From: Lysobacter sp. Root690
Lineage (GTDB): Bacteria > Pseudomonadota > Gammaproteobacteria > Xanthomonadales > Xanthomonadaceae
NCBI RefSeq assembly: GCF_001427785.1
Contig: NZ_LMHM01000001.1
Span: 404,429-439,582, forward strand
Length of the DNA: 35,154 nucleotides
Direction: 5' to 3'
The notes under the pieces were generated by a model. It searched no databases, was not told where the DNA came from, and worked only from the letters and a program-made list of their open reading frames with translations. Within the stretch, counting starts at the first letter, position 1; every line of letters begins with the position of its first letter. A program made the translations under genes and the position numbers. This document shows positions 1 through 8,217 of this stretch, one piece after another.

Positions 1-219
1 GAAACCAAAGGCAGGATCAAAAATCTTATTCACGAGCATGGAAAAATCGTCCGCGATCTCTTCGAGCACGGTAAGAAAGATTTAAAGAATCCAGGCAGAA
101 ACAAGCACGCTCTGAACCACACACGCGTCGCTCCGCCCTACCAATCCCAAATCCCGCCCCTCAAGCCACCTCTCTCTGCGCCCCGGCCTGCCAAATCTCA
201 TACCACTCCTCAGCACTAA
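1..219 (+). CDS. Possible 3' end of a gene entering from the left
   Basis: The first frame is open from base 1 to a TAA at 217-219, giving 72 residues without a start in the window. The first 35 or so residues are Lys/His/Glu-rich and look helical (for example IHEHGKIVRDLFEHGKK), then the sequence becomes Pro-rich. The first ~110 bases are clearly poorer in G+C than everything that follows and use AT-ending codons, as horizontally acquired genes often do. The end overlaps the 3' end of the opposite-strand aldo/keto reductase by about 60 bases, which is unusual, so the frame may be open by chance. I do not recognise a family. Confidence 0.25.
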   Translation, partial: ETKGRIKNLIHEHGKIVRDLFEHGKKDLKNPGRNKHALNHTRVAPPYQSQIPPLKPPLSAPRPAKSHTTPQH

Positions 220-1066
220 GCCGAACCGACAACGCCGCCACCGCCTCCCGCAACCCCTGCACACGCCCACTACCGGTAATCGGCCAAGGCCGCGACGGAT
301 GCCGCAACAACCAAGCGTAAGCCACCGTCGCCACCGACACCCCACCGTGCCGTTCACCGATCGCAGCCAGACAATCGCGCACCCGCGCAGCGTGAGCGTC
401 ATCGCCGGCGAACAAACGCCCGCCGCCGAGCGGCGACCAGATCATCGGCCGCATCCCGAGCAACTGACACTGATCGAGCGTACCGTCGTCGAGCGGCGGC
501 AAATGCAGCGGCGACAATTCGATCTGATGCGTGGCCAGCCGATGCCGCGCATGCAACAACTGCAGCTGCGAAGGCGTGTGATTCGACACCCCCACATGCA
601 GCACCTTGCCGGCCGCCTTGAGCTGCTCGAACGTCAGTGCTAGCGCGTCGGCGTCCATCAACAGATCGGGACGATGGATCAGCAACAGATCAAGCCGGTC
701 GGTGCGCAGCGCGCGCAGCGAATTCTCCACCGAAGTCCGCACGTGCCCGGCGGAGGTGTCATACGACTTGATACGGTGATCGGGCCGCTGCGCCGAAGTC
801 AGCTTGATCCCGCATTTGCTGACGAGACGAATGCGATCGCGCAGACCTGGCTCGGCCGCCAGGGCTTCGCCGAACAGCGCCTCGACCCGGTAATCGCCGT
901 AGATATCGGCGTGATCGAAGCTGTCGATACCCAGCGCCAGCGCCTCGTTGATCCATTGCAGGCGTTGGCCAACATCGAAGCCCCATTCGGCCATGCGCCA
1001 GGCGCCGGCGACGATCGGAGACAATTGCAATGAAGACGGGTCGGCGGACGTAGAGGTGATGGACAT
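161..1066 (-). CDS. Aldo/keto reductase (YdhF-like)
   Basis: Predicted cytosolic NADPH-dependent reductase of carbonyl compounds, 301 residues, a normal length for the family. The AKR catalytic tetrad is visible: Asp51 and Tyr56 in DHADIYG, Lys84 in VSKCG and His131 in LLIHRPD. Near the C terminus ITGSGR fits the cofactor-phosphate binding segment. The overall pattern (HADIYGDY, IHRPD, WSPLGGG) is that of the YdhF oxidoreductase subgroup, whose physiological substrate is not well defined. ATG at 1066 is preceded by only a weak ribosome site. It stands alone, transcribed leftwards and pointing at the low-GC left edge. Family assignment is firm, substrate unknown. Confidence 0.9.
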   Translation of the reverse strand: MSITSTSADPSSLQLSPIVAGAWRMAEWGFDVGQRLQWINEALALGIDSFDHADIYGDYRVEALFGEALAAEPGLRDRIRLVSKCGIKLTSAQRPDHRIKSYDTSAGHVRTSVENSLRALRTDRLDLLLIHRPDLLMDADALALTFEQLKAAGKVLHVGVSNHTPSQLQLLHARHRLATHQIELSPLHLPPLDDGTLDQCQLLGMRPMIWSPLGGGRLFAGDDAHAARVRDCLAAIGERHGGVSVATVAYAWLLRHPSRPWPITGSGRVQGLREAVAALSVRLSAEEWYEIWQAGAQREVA

Positions 1067-1223
1067 GGCGGACGCGGGCGGTGGGGGACGCTCAGTCTAG
1101 CCGCGACCGCCCCCTGCGCAGCATCCAGGCGATTCGATTGCCGCTTGCCGCCGAACCACATCGGCATAATCATATCGGCATGGAACGCAGCGCCGGCAGA
1201 TGCGCGCGCGATATCGCCGCCGC

Positions 1224-1778
1224 TCAAGCCGCTTCGTAATCGGCCAGTTCCACCGCGCGCGCATACACGGAGTCGAACAGCGCTTCCAACCGTGGGTGCA
1301 CGCCGCGCACGCCGTCGATCACCCGCGCCGACCAGTCGAAGTAATCCTGCTTGCGCTGGCGCGACCAGTTCGGCGGCGGCGCGGCGAGCAGATCGCGCAG
1401 ATTGCAGATCTTGTCGGCGAGTTTGACCAGCTGCGCCTCGCGCGAGGCATGCGCGGCATGTTCGATCTGCAGACGCTTGCGTTCGGCCTTGGGCAGGGAC
1501 TTGTCGTCGCTGACCTCCAGCACCACCGCGGCGATGCGGGCACCGAACATCGCTTCCAGTTCGTCCGCGCTGGTGTCGGTGTCTTCGATCGTGTCGTGCA
1601 GCAAGGCCGCGCACAGCGCGACGGTATCGTCGACGCCGCCTTCGTTGGCGAGCACGTCGGCCAGGGCGATGGGATGGTTGATGTAGGGTGAGGCGGCCTG
1701 GTCGAGGCGGCGTTGGTGGCGGTGACGCTCGGCGGCGAAGGCCGCGGCGCGGATCAGCAGGCGGTGATCGGTGCTCAT
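1224..1778 (-). CDS. Small HD-domain (p)ppGpp hydrolase-like protein (MESH1-type)
   Basis: A 184-residue single-domain protein of the RelA/SpoT HD hydrolase type. Metal and catalytic residues can be followed: His35 in the NHP segment, His61-Asp62 and Glu65-Asp66 in LLHDTIEDT, and Asp122 in KLADKICNLRD. These match the hydrolase half of SpoT/Rel; there is no synthetase, TGS or ACT domain, so it resembles small alarmone hydrolases such as MESH1, which remove pyrophosphate from (p)ppGpp and in animals also dephosphorylate NADPH. The frame is open further upstream, but ATG at 1778 has a good AGGAGA site and begins where homology begins. Whether the substrate is ppGpp, NADPH or another nucleotide cannot be read from the sequence. 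Confidence 0.85.
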   Translation of the reverse strand: MSTDHRLLIRAAAFAAERHRHQRRLDQAASPYINHPIALADVLANEGGVDDTVALCAALLHDTIEDTDTSADELEAMFGARIAAVVLEVSDDKSLPKAERKRLQIEHAAHASREAQLVKLADKICNLRDLLAAPPPNWSRQRKQDYFDWSARVIDGVRGVHPRLEALFDSVYARAVELADYEAA

Positions 1779-1977
1779 AGGGTTCTCCTGGTCATGCGGG
1801 CCCGCGCCCAGCCGTCGGCGCCACGCGGCTCGGGCCGCGCGGCGACAATCGGAAGGGGGAGCGTGGCGGGACCGGTCGCAGAATGCGAGTCTGGTGCGGC
1901 CACGAACGCATTGTAGCGCGTCCGAGGCCGTCATAAGCAGCCGACTTATCGCGCTGCAAGCGCTTCGAGCGGCCGAC

Positions 1978-2403
1978 CTATGGCGCTACGGCCGCTATCG
2001 CCTCGATCTCGAACAACATGCCGTCCAGGGCCAGTCGCGGCACCGGGATCAGGGTGCAGGTCGGCCGATGATCGGCGCCGAAGGCCGCGGCCAATTCCTC
2101 GCCGAACACGTGCAGACGCTCGTGGCTGTGGTCGACGATCAGCACGGTCAGCTTGACCACATCGCGGCCGCGCGCGCCGCCGGCCGCCAAGGCGGTCAGC
2201 AGATTGCGCATGGCCTGGCGCACTTGCTGGCGGAAATCGGGGTCGAGCGCGCCGTCGGCGGTCTCGCCGCCCTGTCCGGCGACGATGATCCAACGCGCGC
2301 CGGGCTCGATCCGGGCCAGATGCGAATAGCCATTGGGCGCCGGATCGTACAGGCCGGCTGGATTGCTGAGTGCGAACACGGGTTTGGAGATTGCAGCGTT
2401 CAT
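1978..2403 (-). CDS. RidA/YjgF-family protein
   Basis: A 141-residue protein of the RidA (Rid/YER057c/UK114) family, small cytosolic trimers that hydrolyse reactive enamine/imine intermediates released by PLP enzymes. Support comes from the VAGQGG strand, the central helix with DVVKLTVLIVD and the end RPTCTLIPVPRLALDG...FEIEA, where Arg113 is in the position of the substrate-carboxylate arginine of active RidA. The usual signature is loosely kept, so this is a Rid subfamily member rather than classical RidA. ATG at 2403 has AAGGA upstream and is preferred to the longer open frame, whose extra N terminus is compositionally unlike a protein. It may act on other imine-like substrates. Confidence 0.8.
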   Translation of the reverse strand: MNAAISKPVFALSNPAGLYDPAPNGYSHLARIEPGARWIIVAGQGGETADGALDPDFRQQVRQAMRNLLTALAAGGARGRDVVKLTVLIVDHSHERLHVFGEELAAAFGADHRPTCTLIPVPRLALDGMLFEIEAIAAVAP

Positions 2404-2586
2404 CGTCGATCCTTGCAGGTGAGGTAAACGAAGTGCGGACGACGGCGCGACGTTCAATGCGCGCGCATTCGTTGCACTGTCGTGTGGATGACGATCCGAT
2501 GCCGGCAACCGTGACATGGCGATGCGCGAGACCGCCGCGGGTATCGCCTCGTCATGCAACACGCGCCAACTCAGCAAAGCTCGGAC

Positions 2587-3000
2587 TCAAGCCACCACGC
2601 CCTGCGCCGAACGCTGCAACTCGAAGCCTTCGTCCAGCCAGCCGGTGATGCCGCCGGCCATCAGCTTCACCGGATAACCCAGTTCGGCCAGGCGCAAGGC
2701 GCCGCGTGCGGCGCCGTTGCAATGCGGGCCGGCGCAGTAGGTCACGAACAAGGTATGCGGTGGATACGCGCTCATGCGCGACGCGATGATCTTGCGATGC
2801 GGCAGGTTGATCGCGCCGGCGATATGGCCGCGCGCGAACAACTGCGGGCTTCGCGTATCGACCAGCACGAAGCCGGGCTCGCCCGACTGCAGCGCCTCGC
2901 AGGTGTCCCAGCAGTCGGTCTCGAACGCGAACAGGGCCTGAAAATGCGCCAGCGCCTGTGCGGGCGCGGCGGCGGGGATCGCGGTGACGGCATTGGCCAT
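2587..3000 (-). CDS. Rhodanese-like sulfurtransferase
   Basis: A 137-residue single-domain rhodanese. The CH2A-like start (VLVDTRSPQLFARGHIAGAINLP, here shown as DTR 48-50 and GHI 58-60), the active-site loop C89-AGPHC-N95 with the persulfide-carrying Cys89, and the closing GGITGWLDEGF (116-126) are all present. Rhodaneses move sulfane sulfur from donors such as thiosulfate to thiophilic acceptors. A second Cys (94) inside the active loop is noteworthy. ATG at 3000 is preceded by GGAGT. The gene is divergent from the FtrA-type regulator, about 70 bases apart, an arrangement I recall from other proteobacteria and which suggests the regulator controls it. Confidence 0.87.
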   Translation of the reverse strand: MANAVTAIPAAAPAQALAHFQALFAFETDCWDTCEALQSGEPGFVLVDTRSPQLFARGHIAGAINLPHRKIIASRMSAYPPHTLFVTYCAGPHCNGAARGALRLAELGYPVKLMAGGITGWLDEGFELQRSAQGVVA

Positions 3001-3068
3001 GGCGGACTCCGAATGCGGGAAGGTGCGGCCATTGTCGGCAGCCGCGCGGCGGTTCACCATTGGCGGCA

Positions 3069-4091
3069 ATGCCATCCATCGATCAAATCATGCCTAAGTC
3101 GAAAATCGCATCCAACGGCATCGGGCCGATCAACCCTCGGGTCGCCGTGCTGGTGTACGACGGCCTGTGCGCGTTCGAATTCTCGTGCGTGGCCGAAGTG
3201 TTCGGTTTGCCGCGGCCGGAGCTCGGCCGCGACTGGTACCGCTTCGAAACCTGCGCCGCGCAGCGCCGGCCGTTGCGCGGCCAGTACGGGTTGAAGCTGT
3301 CGGCCGACGCCGGCCTGGACCGGCTGGTGCGCGCCGGCACCGTGATCGTTCCGGGCTGGACTTCGCTGGACACGCCGGTGCCACCACGCATCGTCGCGGC
3401 GCTGCGCGAGGCGCATGCACGCGGCGCGCGTTTGCTGTCGATCTGTTCGGGGGCGTTCGTGCTCGCCGCGACCGGCCTGCTCGACGGCCGCCGCGCCACC
3501 ACCCACTGGCGTTATGCCGATGCCTTGCGCGAGCGCTATCCGCGCATCGAGGTCGATCCCAATGCGCTGTACATCGACGAAGGCCGCCTGCTTACCTCGG
3601 CCGGCAGCGCCGCCGGCCTGGACCTGTGCCTGCATCTGGTGCGTCGCGATCGCGGCGCGAAGATCGCCAACCATGTCGCCCGCCGCCTGGTGATTCCGCC
3701 GCACCGCGACGGCGGCCAGACGCAATACATCGATCGACCGGTCGATCGAAACGAACGCGGCGCGCTCGCGCCGCTGCTCGACGCGCTGCGCCGGCGCCTG
3801 GCCGAACCGCTGCCGGTGGCCGAGCTGGCGCGCATGGCCTTGATGAGCGAACGCAGCTTCATGCGCCGCTTCAAGGCCGCCACCGGCACGACCCCCGGCG
3901 ACTGGCTGATCCAGGCGCGGGTCGAACGCGCGCGCGAGCTGCTCGAAACCACCGCCGCGTCGATCGATCGGATCGCCGCGCAGACCGGCTTCGGCAGCGC
4001 GATCACCATGCGCCATCATTTCCGCCGCAAACTCGGGCTGAGCCCGCGCGATTACCGCGAACGCTTCGCCCGCGGCGCCACGACCGACTAA
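3069..4091 (+). CDS. ftrA: GlxA/FtrA-type AraC-family transcriptional regulator
   Basis: A 340-residue DNA-binding regulator. Residues 24-215 form a DJ-1/PfpI amidase-like domain (VAVLVYDGLCAFEF, nucleophile-elbow Cys126 in SICSGAF, TTHWRYAD 144-151, TSAGSAAGLDLCLH 176-189). Residues 235-335 hold two AraC helix-turn-helix motifs (MALMSERSFMRRFKAATG; FGSAITMRHHFRRKLGLSPRDYR ends the second). This layout and wording match FtrA. The domain likely senses a small ligand rather than acting as an enzyme. Start is uncertain: TTG 3060, ATG 3069 and ATG 3090 are in frame and none has a strong ribosome site; 3069 is chosen. It is divergent from the rhodanese gene, its probable target. Confidence 0.88.
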   Translation: MPSIDQIMPKSKIASNGIGPINPRVAVLVYDGLCAFEFSCVAEVFGLPRPELGRDWYRFETCAAQRRPLRGQYGLKLSADAGLDRLVRAGTVIVPGWTSLDTPVPPRIVAALREAHARGARLLSICSGAFVLAATGLLDGRRATTHWRYADALRERYPRIEVDPNALYIDEGRLLTSAGSAAGLDLCLHLVRRDRGAKIANHVARRLVIPPHRDGGQTQYIDRPVDRNERGALAPLLDALRRRLAEPLPVAELARMALMSERSFMRRFKAATGTTPGDWLIQARVERARELLETTAASIDRIAAQTGFGSAITMRHHFRRKLGLSPRDYRERFARGATTD

Positions 4092-4111
4092 GCCCTCCGT
4101 CCAGCGCGACG

Positions 4112-4723
4112 TCATCCGTCCAGCGCGCCGGCTTCCTCCAGCCATTGCCGCATCGACGCGACGCCGCGGTAATGATGCGCGTTGACCCCGAGCGCGGCCG
4201 CCGCGGCCACGTTGCGCGCGTCGTCGTCAACGAACAGCAGGCGCTGCGGCGCGGCGTCGGCGCGATCGAACGCGGCCTGGAACAGCGCCGTGCCGGGCTT
4301 GGCCGCGCCGACCTCGCTGGAGTTGACGATCGCGTCGAAATGCCGCGACAGCCCCAGCGCGTCCAGATCGCGCGGCAGGCGCGAGGTCGCGTTGCTGACC
4401 AGAATGCGGCGCAGCCCCGGCCGGCAGGCTTCGAGCAAGGTCAGCACCGGCGCATCGACTTCGCCGCACGACAGCGACCATTGCCGCACTGCATCGTCCA
4501 CCTGCGCACGCGGATGCGCCGCGCGCAGACGCGCCGCGACCTGCTCGCGCCATTGCCCGTCGTCGATGCGCCCGGTCACCGCCTGCGCCAACAGCTCCGG
4601 CGCGAACGCGGTCGCGCGCAGGCTGCCGCGCGGCAGGTCGTGGGCGGCTTCGATCGCCGCGTCGCGCTCGGGCCAGCGGCGCAGCACACCATCGAGATCG
4701 ATCAGCAACGCGTGGTAGTTCAT
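4112..4723 (-). CDS. HAD-superfamily hydrolase
   Basis: A 203-residue haloacid dehalogenase-type phosphatase. Motif I is LLIDLDGVL with nucleophile Asp9 and acid/base Asp11, motif II is ILVSNAT with Ser110, motif III is the Lys142 in AAKPG, and motif IV is LLFVDDDARN with Asp166/Asp167. The helical cap between residues 15 and 95 places it in subfamily IA, with small phosphoester substrates likely. The cognate substrate cannot be inferred. Convergent with ftrA, only 20 bases away. A 13-base direct repeat (4096-4108 and 4115-4127) lies across its stop codon, so its last residues may come from a small duplication. Confidence 0.87.
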   Translation of the reverse strand: MNYHALLIDLDGVLRRWPERDAAIEAAHDLPRGSLRATAFAPELLAQAVTGRIDDGQWREQVAARLRAAHPRAQVDDAVRQWSLSCGEVDAPVLTLLEACRPGLRRILVSNATSRLPRDLDALGLSRHFDAIVNSSEVGAAKPGTALFQAAFDRADAAPQRLLFVDDDARNVAAAAALGVNAHHYRGVASMRQWLEEAGALDG

Positions 4724-4825
4724 GGCATCGCCCGCGGGTCGGTGGTTGCATCGATTATCGGCCCAGATGCGGGCCCAGATCGCGTGACGTACGTAGGCGA
4801 TCGTGAATACGCCGGGCGCGAGATC

Positions 4826-5401
4826 TCAGCCGGCCGTATCGCGCCTGCGTTCGAAACGCAGACCCTCGGCCGCCTGCGCGTTCCCGCTGCGCACGAAGCC
4901 CAGCTTACTCAGCACCCGCACCGAAGCCGGATTGGCCCATTCGGTTTCGGCGATCACCCGCTCCACCCGCGGCTGCGCCAGTGCCCAGTCGACCAGCGCG
5001 CCGGTCATTTCCGATGCGTAGCCGCGGCCTTCGAACTGCGGCAGCACCGCATAGCCGACCGCAACTTCGCCGTCGAGCGGCGGACCGATGAAACCGCCGC
5101 TGGCGACTAGCACCGATGCCGCGCCATCCTCTTGCCGCGCCAGCGCATACCAACTGAACCAGCCGCCACAAGCCGGCGCGGCCTGCAGCCATAGCGCGAA
5201 CAGCGGCAGTGCGTCGGCCACCGTCTGCGGCGGCCATGCATCGGGAATCCGCGCATCGAGCAAGGCGGCGAACGCGTCGCGGTCTTCGAGTTCGGCGCGG
5301 GCCAGCGCGAGCGTGGCCGGCACCAGCAGCAGGCGTTCGGTCGCGATCGGCGAGGCGCCCGGCGGGACGATCGGGAGTACGGCATCGCGGGTGAAGCTCA
5401 T
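4826..5401 (-). CDS. GNAT-family N-acetyltransferase (RimJ/RimL type)
   Basis: A 191-residue acetyltransferase. The opening [10 protein letters not shown] is characteristic of the RimJ/RimL group (Acetyltransf_3). The acetyl-CoA pyrophosphate loop is QFEGRGYA at 122-129 (Q/R-x-x-G-x-G/A), and the later segment [13 protein letters not shown] around 157-169 is the standard CoA-binding helix. These enzymes acetylate amino groups of protein N termini or small amines; the acceptor here is unknown. ATG at 5401 is preferred over upstream in-frame starts since similarity begins there, although its ribosome site is weak. The HAD gene lies 102 bases downstream on the same strand and could be co-transcribed. 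Confidence 0.86.
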   Translation of the reverse strand: MSFTRDAVLPIVPPGASPIATERLLLVPATLALARAELEDRDAFAALLDARIPDAWPPQTVADALPLFALWLQAAPACGGWFSWYALARQEDGAASVLVASGGFIGPPLDGEVAVGYAVLPQFEGRGYASEMTGALVDWALAQPRVERVIAETEWANPASVRVLSKLGFVRSGNAQAAEGLRFERRRDTAG

Positions 5402-5712
5402 GCTTGCGATCGCCTGACGAAACCAGAACCTGGGACTGCACCTTACCCCGCATGGCTGCACGCAGGCGACCGCGGCCGCGCCGTGCCCTTCACGATCCGC
5501 GCCATCGCGCGCTAACAAACGCGACGCACATCACTCATCAAGCATCTCGCTGTCCTGCGCTGCCCGGGTTCTACGTGGGCTTCGTTCAGGGCGCCGATGT
5601 CCGCGGTGATGTCCGCGCGCCCATTCGCTTGCGCATTCCGCCAGGACGGCACCGCGCGACCAGCTGCCTTGCTGCGTCCGCTCCCCACGCTTGCCCCCAC
5701 CACGGAGTCCTC
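5402..5712. other. Gene-free stretch between divergent genes
   Basis: About 310 bases separating the leftward acetyltransferase from the rightward alpha/beta hydrolase. It must hold both promoters, but I could not pick convincing -35/-10 pairs. The only local structure is a short direct repeat of GATGTCCGCG near 5597-5620. Open frames crossing it look like extensions of the neighbours. Confidence 0.5.
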
Positions 5713-6537
5713 ATGAGCACCTTCACCACCCGCGCCGGCGTCGACCTGTACTACAAAGACTGGGGCAGCGGTCCGATCGTGGTGTTCTGCCACGGCTGGC
5801 CGCTGAGCGCCGACAGCTGGGAAGCGCAGATGTTCTTCCTCGCCGGCAACGGCTATCGCTGCATCGCCCACGACCGTCGCGGCCACGGCCGTTCCAGTCA
5901 GCCGTGGGACGGCAACGACATGGATCACTACGCCGACGATCTGGCCGAATTGCTCGAACATCTGGATGTCGCCGACGCGGCCTTGTTCGGCTTCTCCACT
6001 GGCGGCGGCGAAGTGGCGCGCTACATCGGCCGCCACGGCACCGCGCGGGTCCGCAAGGCCGGACTGATCTCGGCGGTGCCGCCGTTGATGCTGAAAACCC
6101 CGGCCAATCCCGGTGGGCTGCCGATCGAGGTATTCGACGGTTTGCGCGCTGGTTCGCTCGCAGACCGTTCGCAGTTGTACAAGGACCTCGCCGCCGGCCC
6201 GTTCTTCGGCTACAACCGGCCCGGCGCCACGCCGTCGCAAGGCGCGATCGACTGGTTCTGGCTGCAGGGCATGGCCGGCGGCCACAAGAACACCTACGAC
6301 TCGATCGCCGCCTTCTCGGCCACCGACTTCACCGAAGAGCTGAAGAAATTCGACGTGCCCACGCTGATCGTGCATGGCGACGACGACCAGGTCGTACCGA
6401 TCGACGCCGCCGGCCGCGCCTCGGCCAAACTGATCGCCGACAACAAACTCATCGTCTACCCCGGCGCGCCACACGGCCTGACCGATACCCACAAGGACCG
6501 GCTCAACGCCGACCTGCTGGCGTTCCTGCAATCGTGA
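5713..6537 (+). CDS. Alpha/beta hydrolase, non-heme chloroperoxidase type
   Basis: A 274-residue alpha/beta-hydrolase of the cofactor-free haloperoxidase/arylesterase group. The oxyanion segment [11 protein letters not shown] (26-36), the nucleophile elbow GFSTGGGE with Ser95, the acid in HGDDDQVVP (Asp223-225) and the catalytic His254 in PGAPHGL are all in place. Members hydrolyse esters and can form peracids that oxidise halides; the halide reaction is probably not physiological. ATG at 5713 follows GGAGTCCTC, a clear ribosome site, and is preferred over the longer upstream frame. A hairpin followed by T residues lies just beyond the stop (6557-6590). No signal peptide, so cytosolic. Confidence 0.9.
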   Translation: MSTFTTRAGVDLYYKDWGSGPIVVFCHGWPLSADSWEAQMFFLAGNGYRCIAHDRRGHGRSSQPWDGNDMDHYADDLAELLEHLDVADAALFGFSTGGGEVARYIGRHGTARVRKAGLISAVPPLMLKTPANPGGLPIEVFDGLRAGSLADRSQLYKDLAAGPFFGYNRPGATPSQGAIDWFWLQGMAGGHKNTYDSIAAFSATDFTEELKKFDVPTLIVHGDDDQVVPIDAAGRASAKLIADNKLIVYPGAPHGLTDTHKDRLNADLLAFLQS

Positions 6538-6556
6538 AACCATCGCGCTGACATAC

Positions 6557-6590
6557 ACCGCCGCCTTCGCCCGCTCGCGTCGGCGGTTTT
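6557..6590 (+). terminator. Probable intrinsic terminator after the hydrolase gene
   Basis: Seven-base stem ACCGCCG (6557-6563) paired with CGGCGGT (6581-6587), loop of 17 bases, followed by TTT. It lies 20 bases after the hydrolase stop and before the next ribosome site. The long loop and short T tract make it moderate evidence. Confidence 0.45.
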
Positions 6591-6617
6591 CTCCCAGGCA
6601 TCCCCAGGAGCTCAGGC

Positions 6618-7151
6618 ATGTTTGGTATCACTGCATTTGGCATGTTCCACACCGTGCTCGGCCTGATCGCGGTCGCCGCGGGTTTCGTCGCGATCGCGCG
6701 TCACTACGAAATCGCGATGGCCTCGCGCAGCGGAAGGCTTTACGTCTGGATGACCGTGGCCACCTGCATCAGCGGTTTCTTCATCTTCCATCACGGCGGC
6801 TTCGGCAAGCCGCATGTGCTGGGCATCGTCACCCTGCTGGTGCTAGCGGTCGCGTGGCTGGCAGAGCGACGCAAGCTGTTCGGTCGCATTTCCCATTACA
6901 TCGCCGCCATCAGCTACACCCTCACCCTGTTCTTCCACATGATCCCGGGTTTCACCGAAACCCTGACCCGCGTGCCCGAAGGCCGCCCCTGGGCCAGCGG
7001 CCCGGACGACCCGCAACTGGCGCAGCTCATTGGCGGCGTGTTCGTGGCCTACCTGGGCTTGATGGTGTGGCAGGGGTTGCGGATACGGCGCGAGCGCGGG
7101 CGGGTGAAGGTTGTGCATGACGTCGCCCCGGTAGATCGCGCGGGCGGTTGA
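6618..7151 (+). CDS. Uncharacterised multi-pass membrane protein
   Basis: A 177-residue inner-membrane protein with about five hydrophobic segments (roughly 8-28, 40-57, 66-83, 91-110, 136-155) and an Arg-rich cytosolic tail. Histidines sit at or near helix ends (11, 29, 58, 59, 66, 93, 107), a pattern that could fit heme or metal binding, but no known motif is complete. ATG at 6618 has a good AGGAGCTCAGGC ribosome site. The gene follows the hydrolase on the same strand after a probable terminator, so it is likely its own unit. I do not recognise a named family with confidence. Confidence 0.75.
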   Translation: MFGITAFGMFHTVLGLIAVAAGFVAIARHYEIAMASRSGRLYVWMTVATCISGFFIFHHGGFGKPHVLGIVTLLVLAVAWLAERRKLFGRISHYIAAISYTLTLFFHMIPGFTETLTRVPEGRPWASGPDDPQLAQLIGGVFVAYLGLMVWQGLRIRRERGRVKVVHDVAPVDRAGG

Positions 7152-7277
7152 CCCGCATCGGCGTTGCGCCGGTTGCTCATGTCGATGCTTCGTCAGCGCG
7201 GTGGGTCGAGTCCACCGCGAATCCGCACGAACCGCGCTACCATCCGCGCTCAGCATGGAACCCCGCGCAAGCCCGTC

Positions 7278-8210
7278 ATGAAGACCCTGCAACTGTGGCC
7301 GATCCTTACCCTCGAACCAAGCGAGGGCAAGCTGGTCGCCTTCGATATCGGTCCCGATCGCGCGGTGTACCTGTTACATGCGCTCAAGCCGCTGGACTAT
7401 CGGCGCGAAGAAAAAGGCGCGAGTTTCGCCAAGGCCCGACCCGCGGCGCCGCAGCGCTATCGCGCGCAGGCCTGGCTGGATGGCGCGCGGTTGCTGGACC
7501 TGACCATCGACAACGAGCTTTACAACATCCATGCCCTGCAGCCGCTTGGCGAGGACCTGCTGCTGGTGTGCGTACGTTCCAGCCAACGCGGTGGTGACAG
7601 CGATCTGAACGGCCGAATCTACTCACGCGGCGGCCGGCTGCTGCATGAAATCGGGTTGGGCGACGGCATCGAGCAAGTGCAGACCACATCGCGTGGCGAG
7701 ATCTGGACCGGTTATTTCGACGAAGGCGTGTTCGGCGACCACCCTGTGTCGGCGCATGGCCTGGCCGCCTGGGACCGGCAAGGTACGCCGGTGTTTCGCT
7801 ACCGGCCCGAAGCGCCACTGGACACCATCGCCGATTGCTATGCGCTCAACGTCGCCAGCCACAACGAAGCATGGACCTGCTACTACACCGACTTCCCGCT
7901 GGTGCAGGTGCGCGACCATCGCATCGTTCGCCACTGGAACGTACCGGTGTACGGCGCGCATGCGTTCGCCGTTTATCGCGATCATGCGCTGTTCGCCGGC
8001 GGTTACGACGCGCGCCATACCTTCACGCTGTTGCGACTGGACGACGGCCCGAGCGCGTCGATCGTGGCGACGTTCGACCTGATCGATGAGCACGGCGAAC
8101 CGCTCCGGGCCGAACTCGTCCGCGGTCGCGGCGACACCCTGTACCTGCACCGGGACAATCGCGTCTACGCCTGCGATATCCACCAGGCATTGAGCGCGTT
8201 CGCGAACTGA
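7278..8210 (+). CDS. Uncharacterised protein, possible beta-propeller
   Basis: A 310-residue protein with no signal peptide or membrane segment. It is rich in short beta-strand patterns ending in turns such as GEIWTGYFDEG, NEAWTCYYTDFP and HALFAGGYD, spaced about 40-50 residues apart, which is what a WD40-like beta-propeller with degenerate blades would show. No catalytic motif is visible. ATG at 7278 is chosen because upstream in-frame residues look non-coding; the ribosome site is poor. It converges on the amidohydrolase gene with 7 bases between stops. Function unknown. Confidence 0.7.
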   Translation: MKTLQLWPILTLEPSEGKLVAFDIGPDRAVYLLHALKPLDYRREEKGASFAKARPAAPQRYRAQAWLDGARLLDLTIDNELYNIHALQPLGEDLLLVCVRSSQRGGDSDLNGRIYSRGGRLLHEIGLGDGIEQVQTTSRGEIWTGYFDEGVFGDHPVSAHGLAAWDRQGTPVFRYRPEAPLDTIADCYALNVASHNEAWTCYYTDFPLVQVRDHRIVRHWNVPVYGAHAFAVYRDHALFAGGYDARHTFTLLRLDDGPSASIVATFDLIDEHGEPLRAELVRGRGDTLYLHRDNRVYACDIHQALSAFAN

Positions 8211-8217
8211 TCGATGC

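Noticed and set aside
3167-5110. Long open frame on the plus strand across ftrA and the HAD gene
   Set aside because: Arg/Ala/Pro-rich translation in a different frame from two well-supported genes; typical high-GC shadow.
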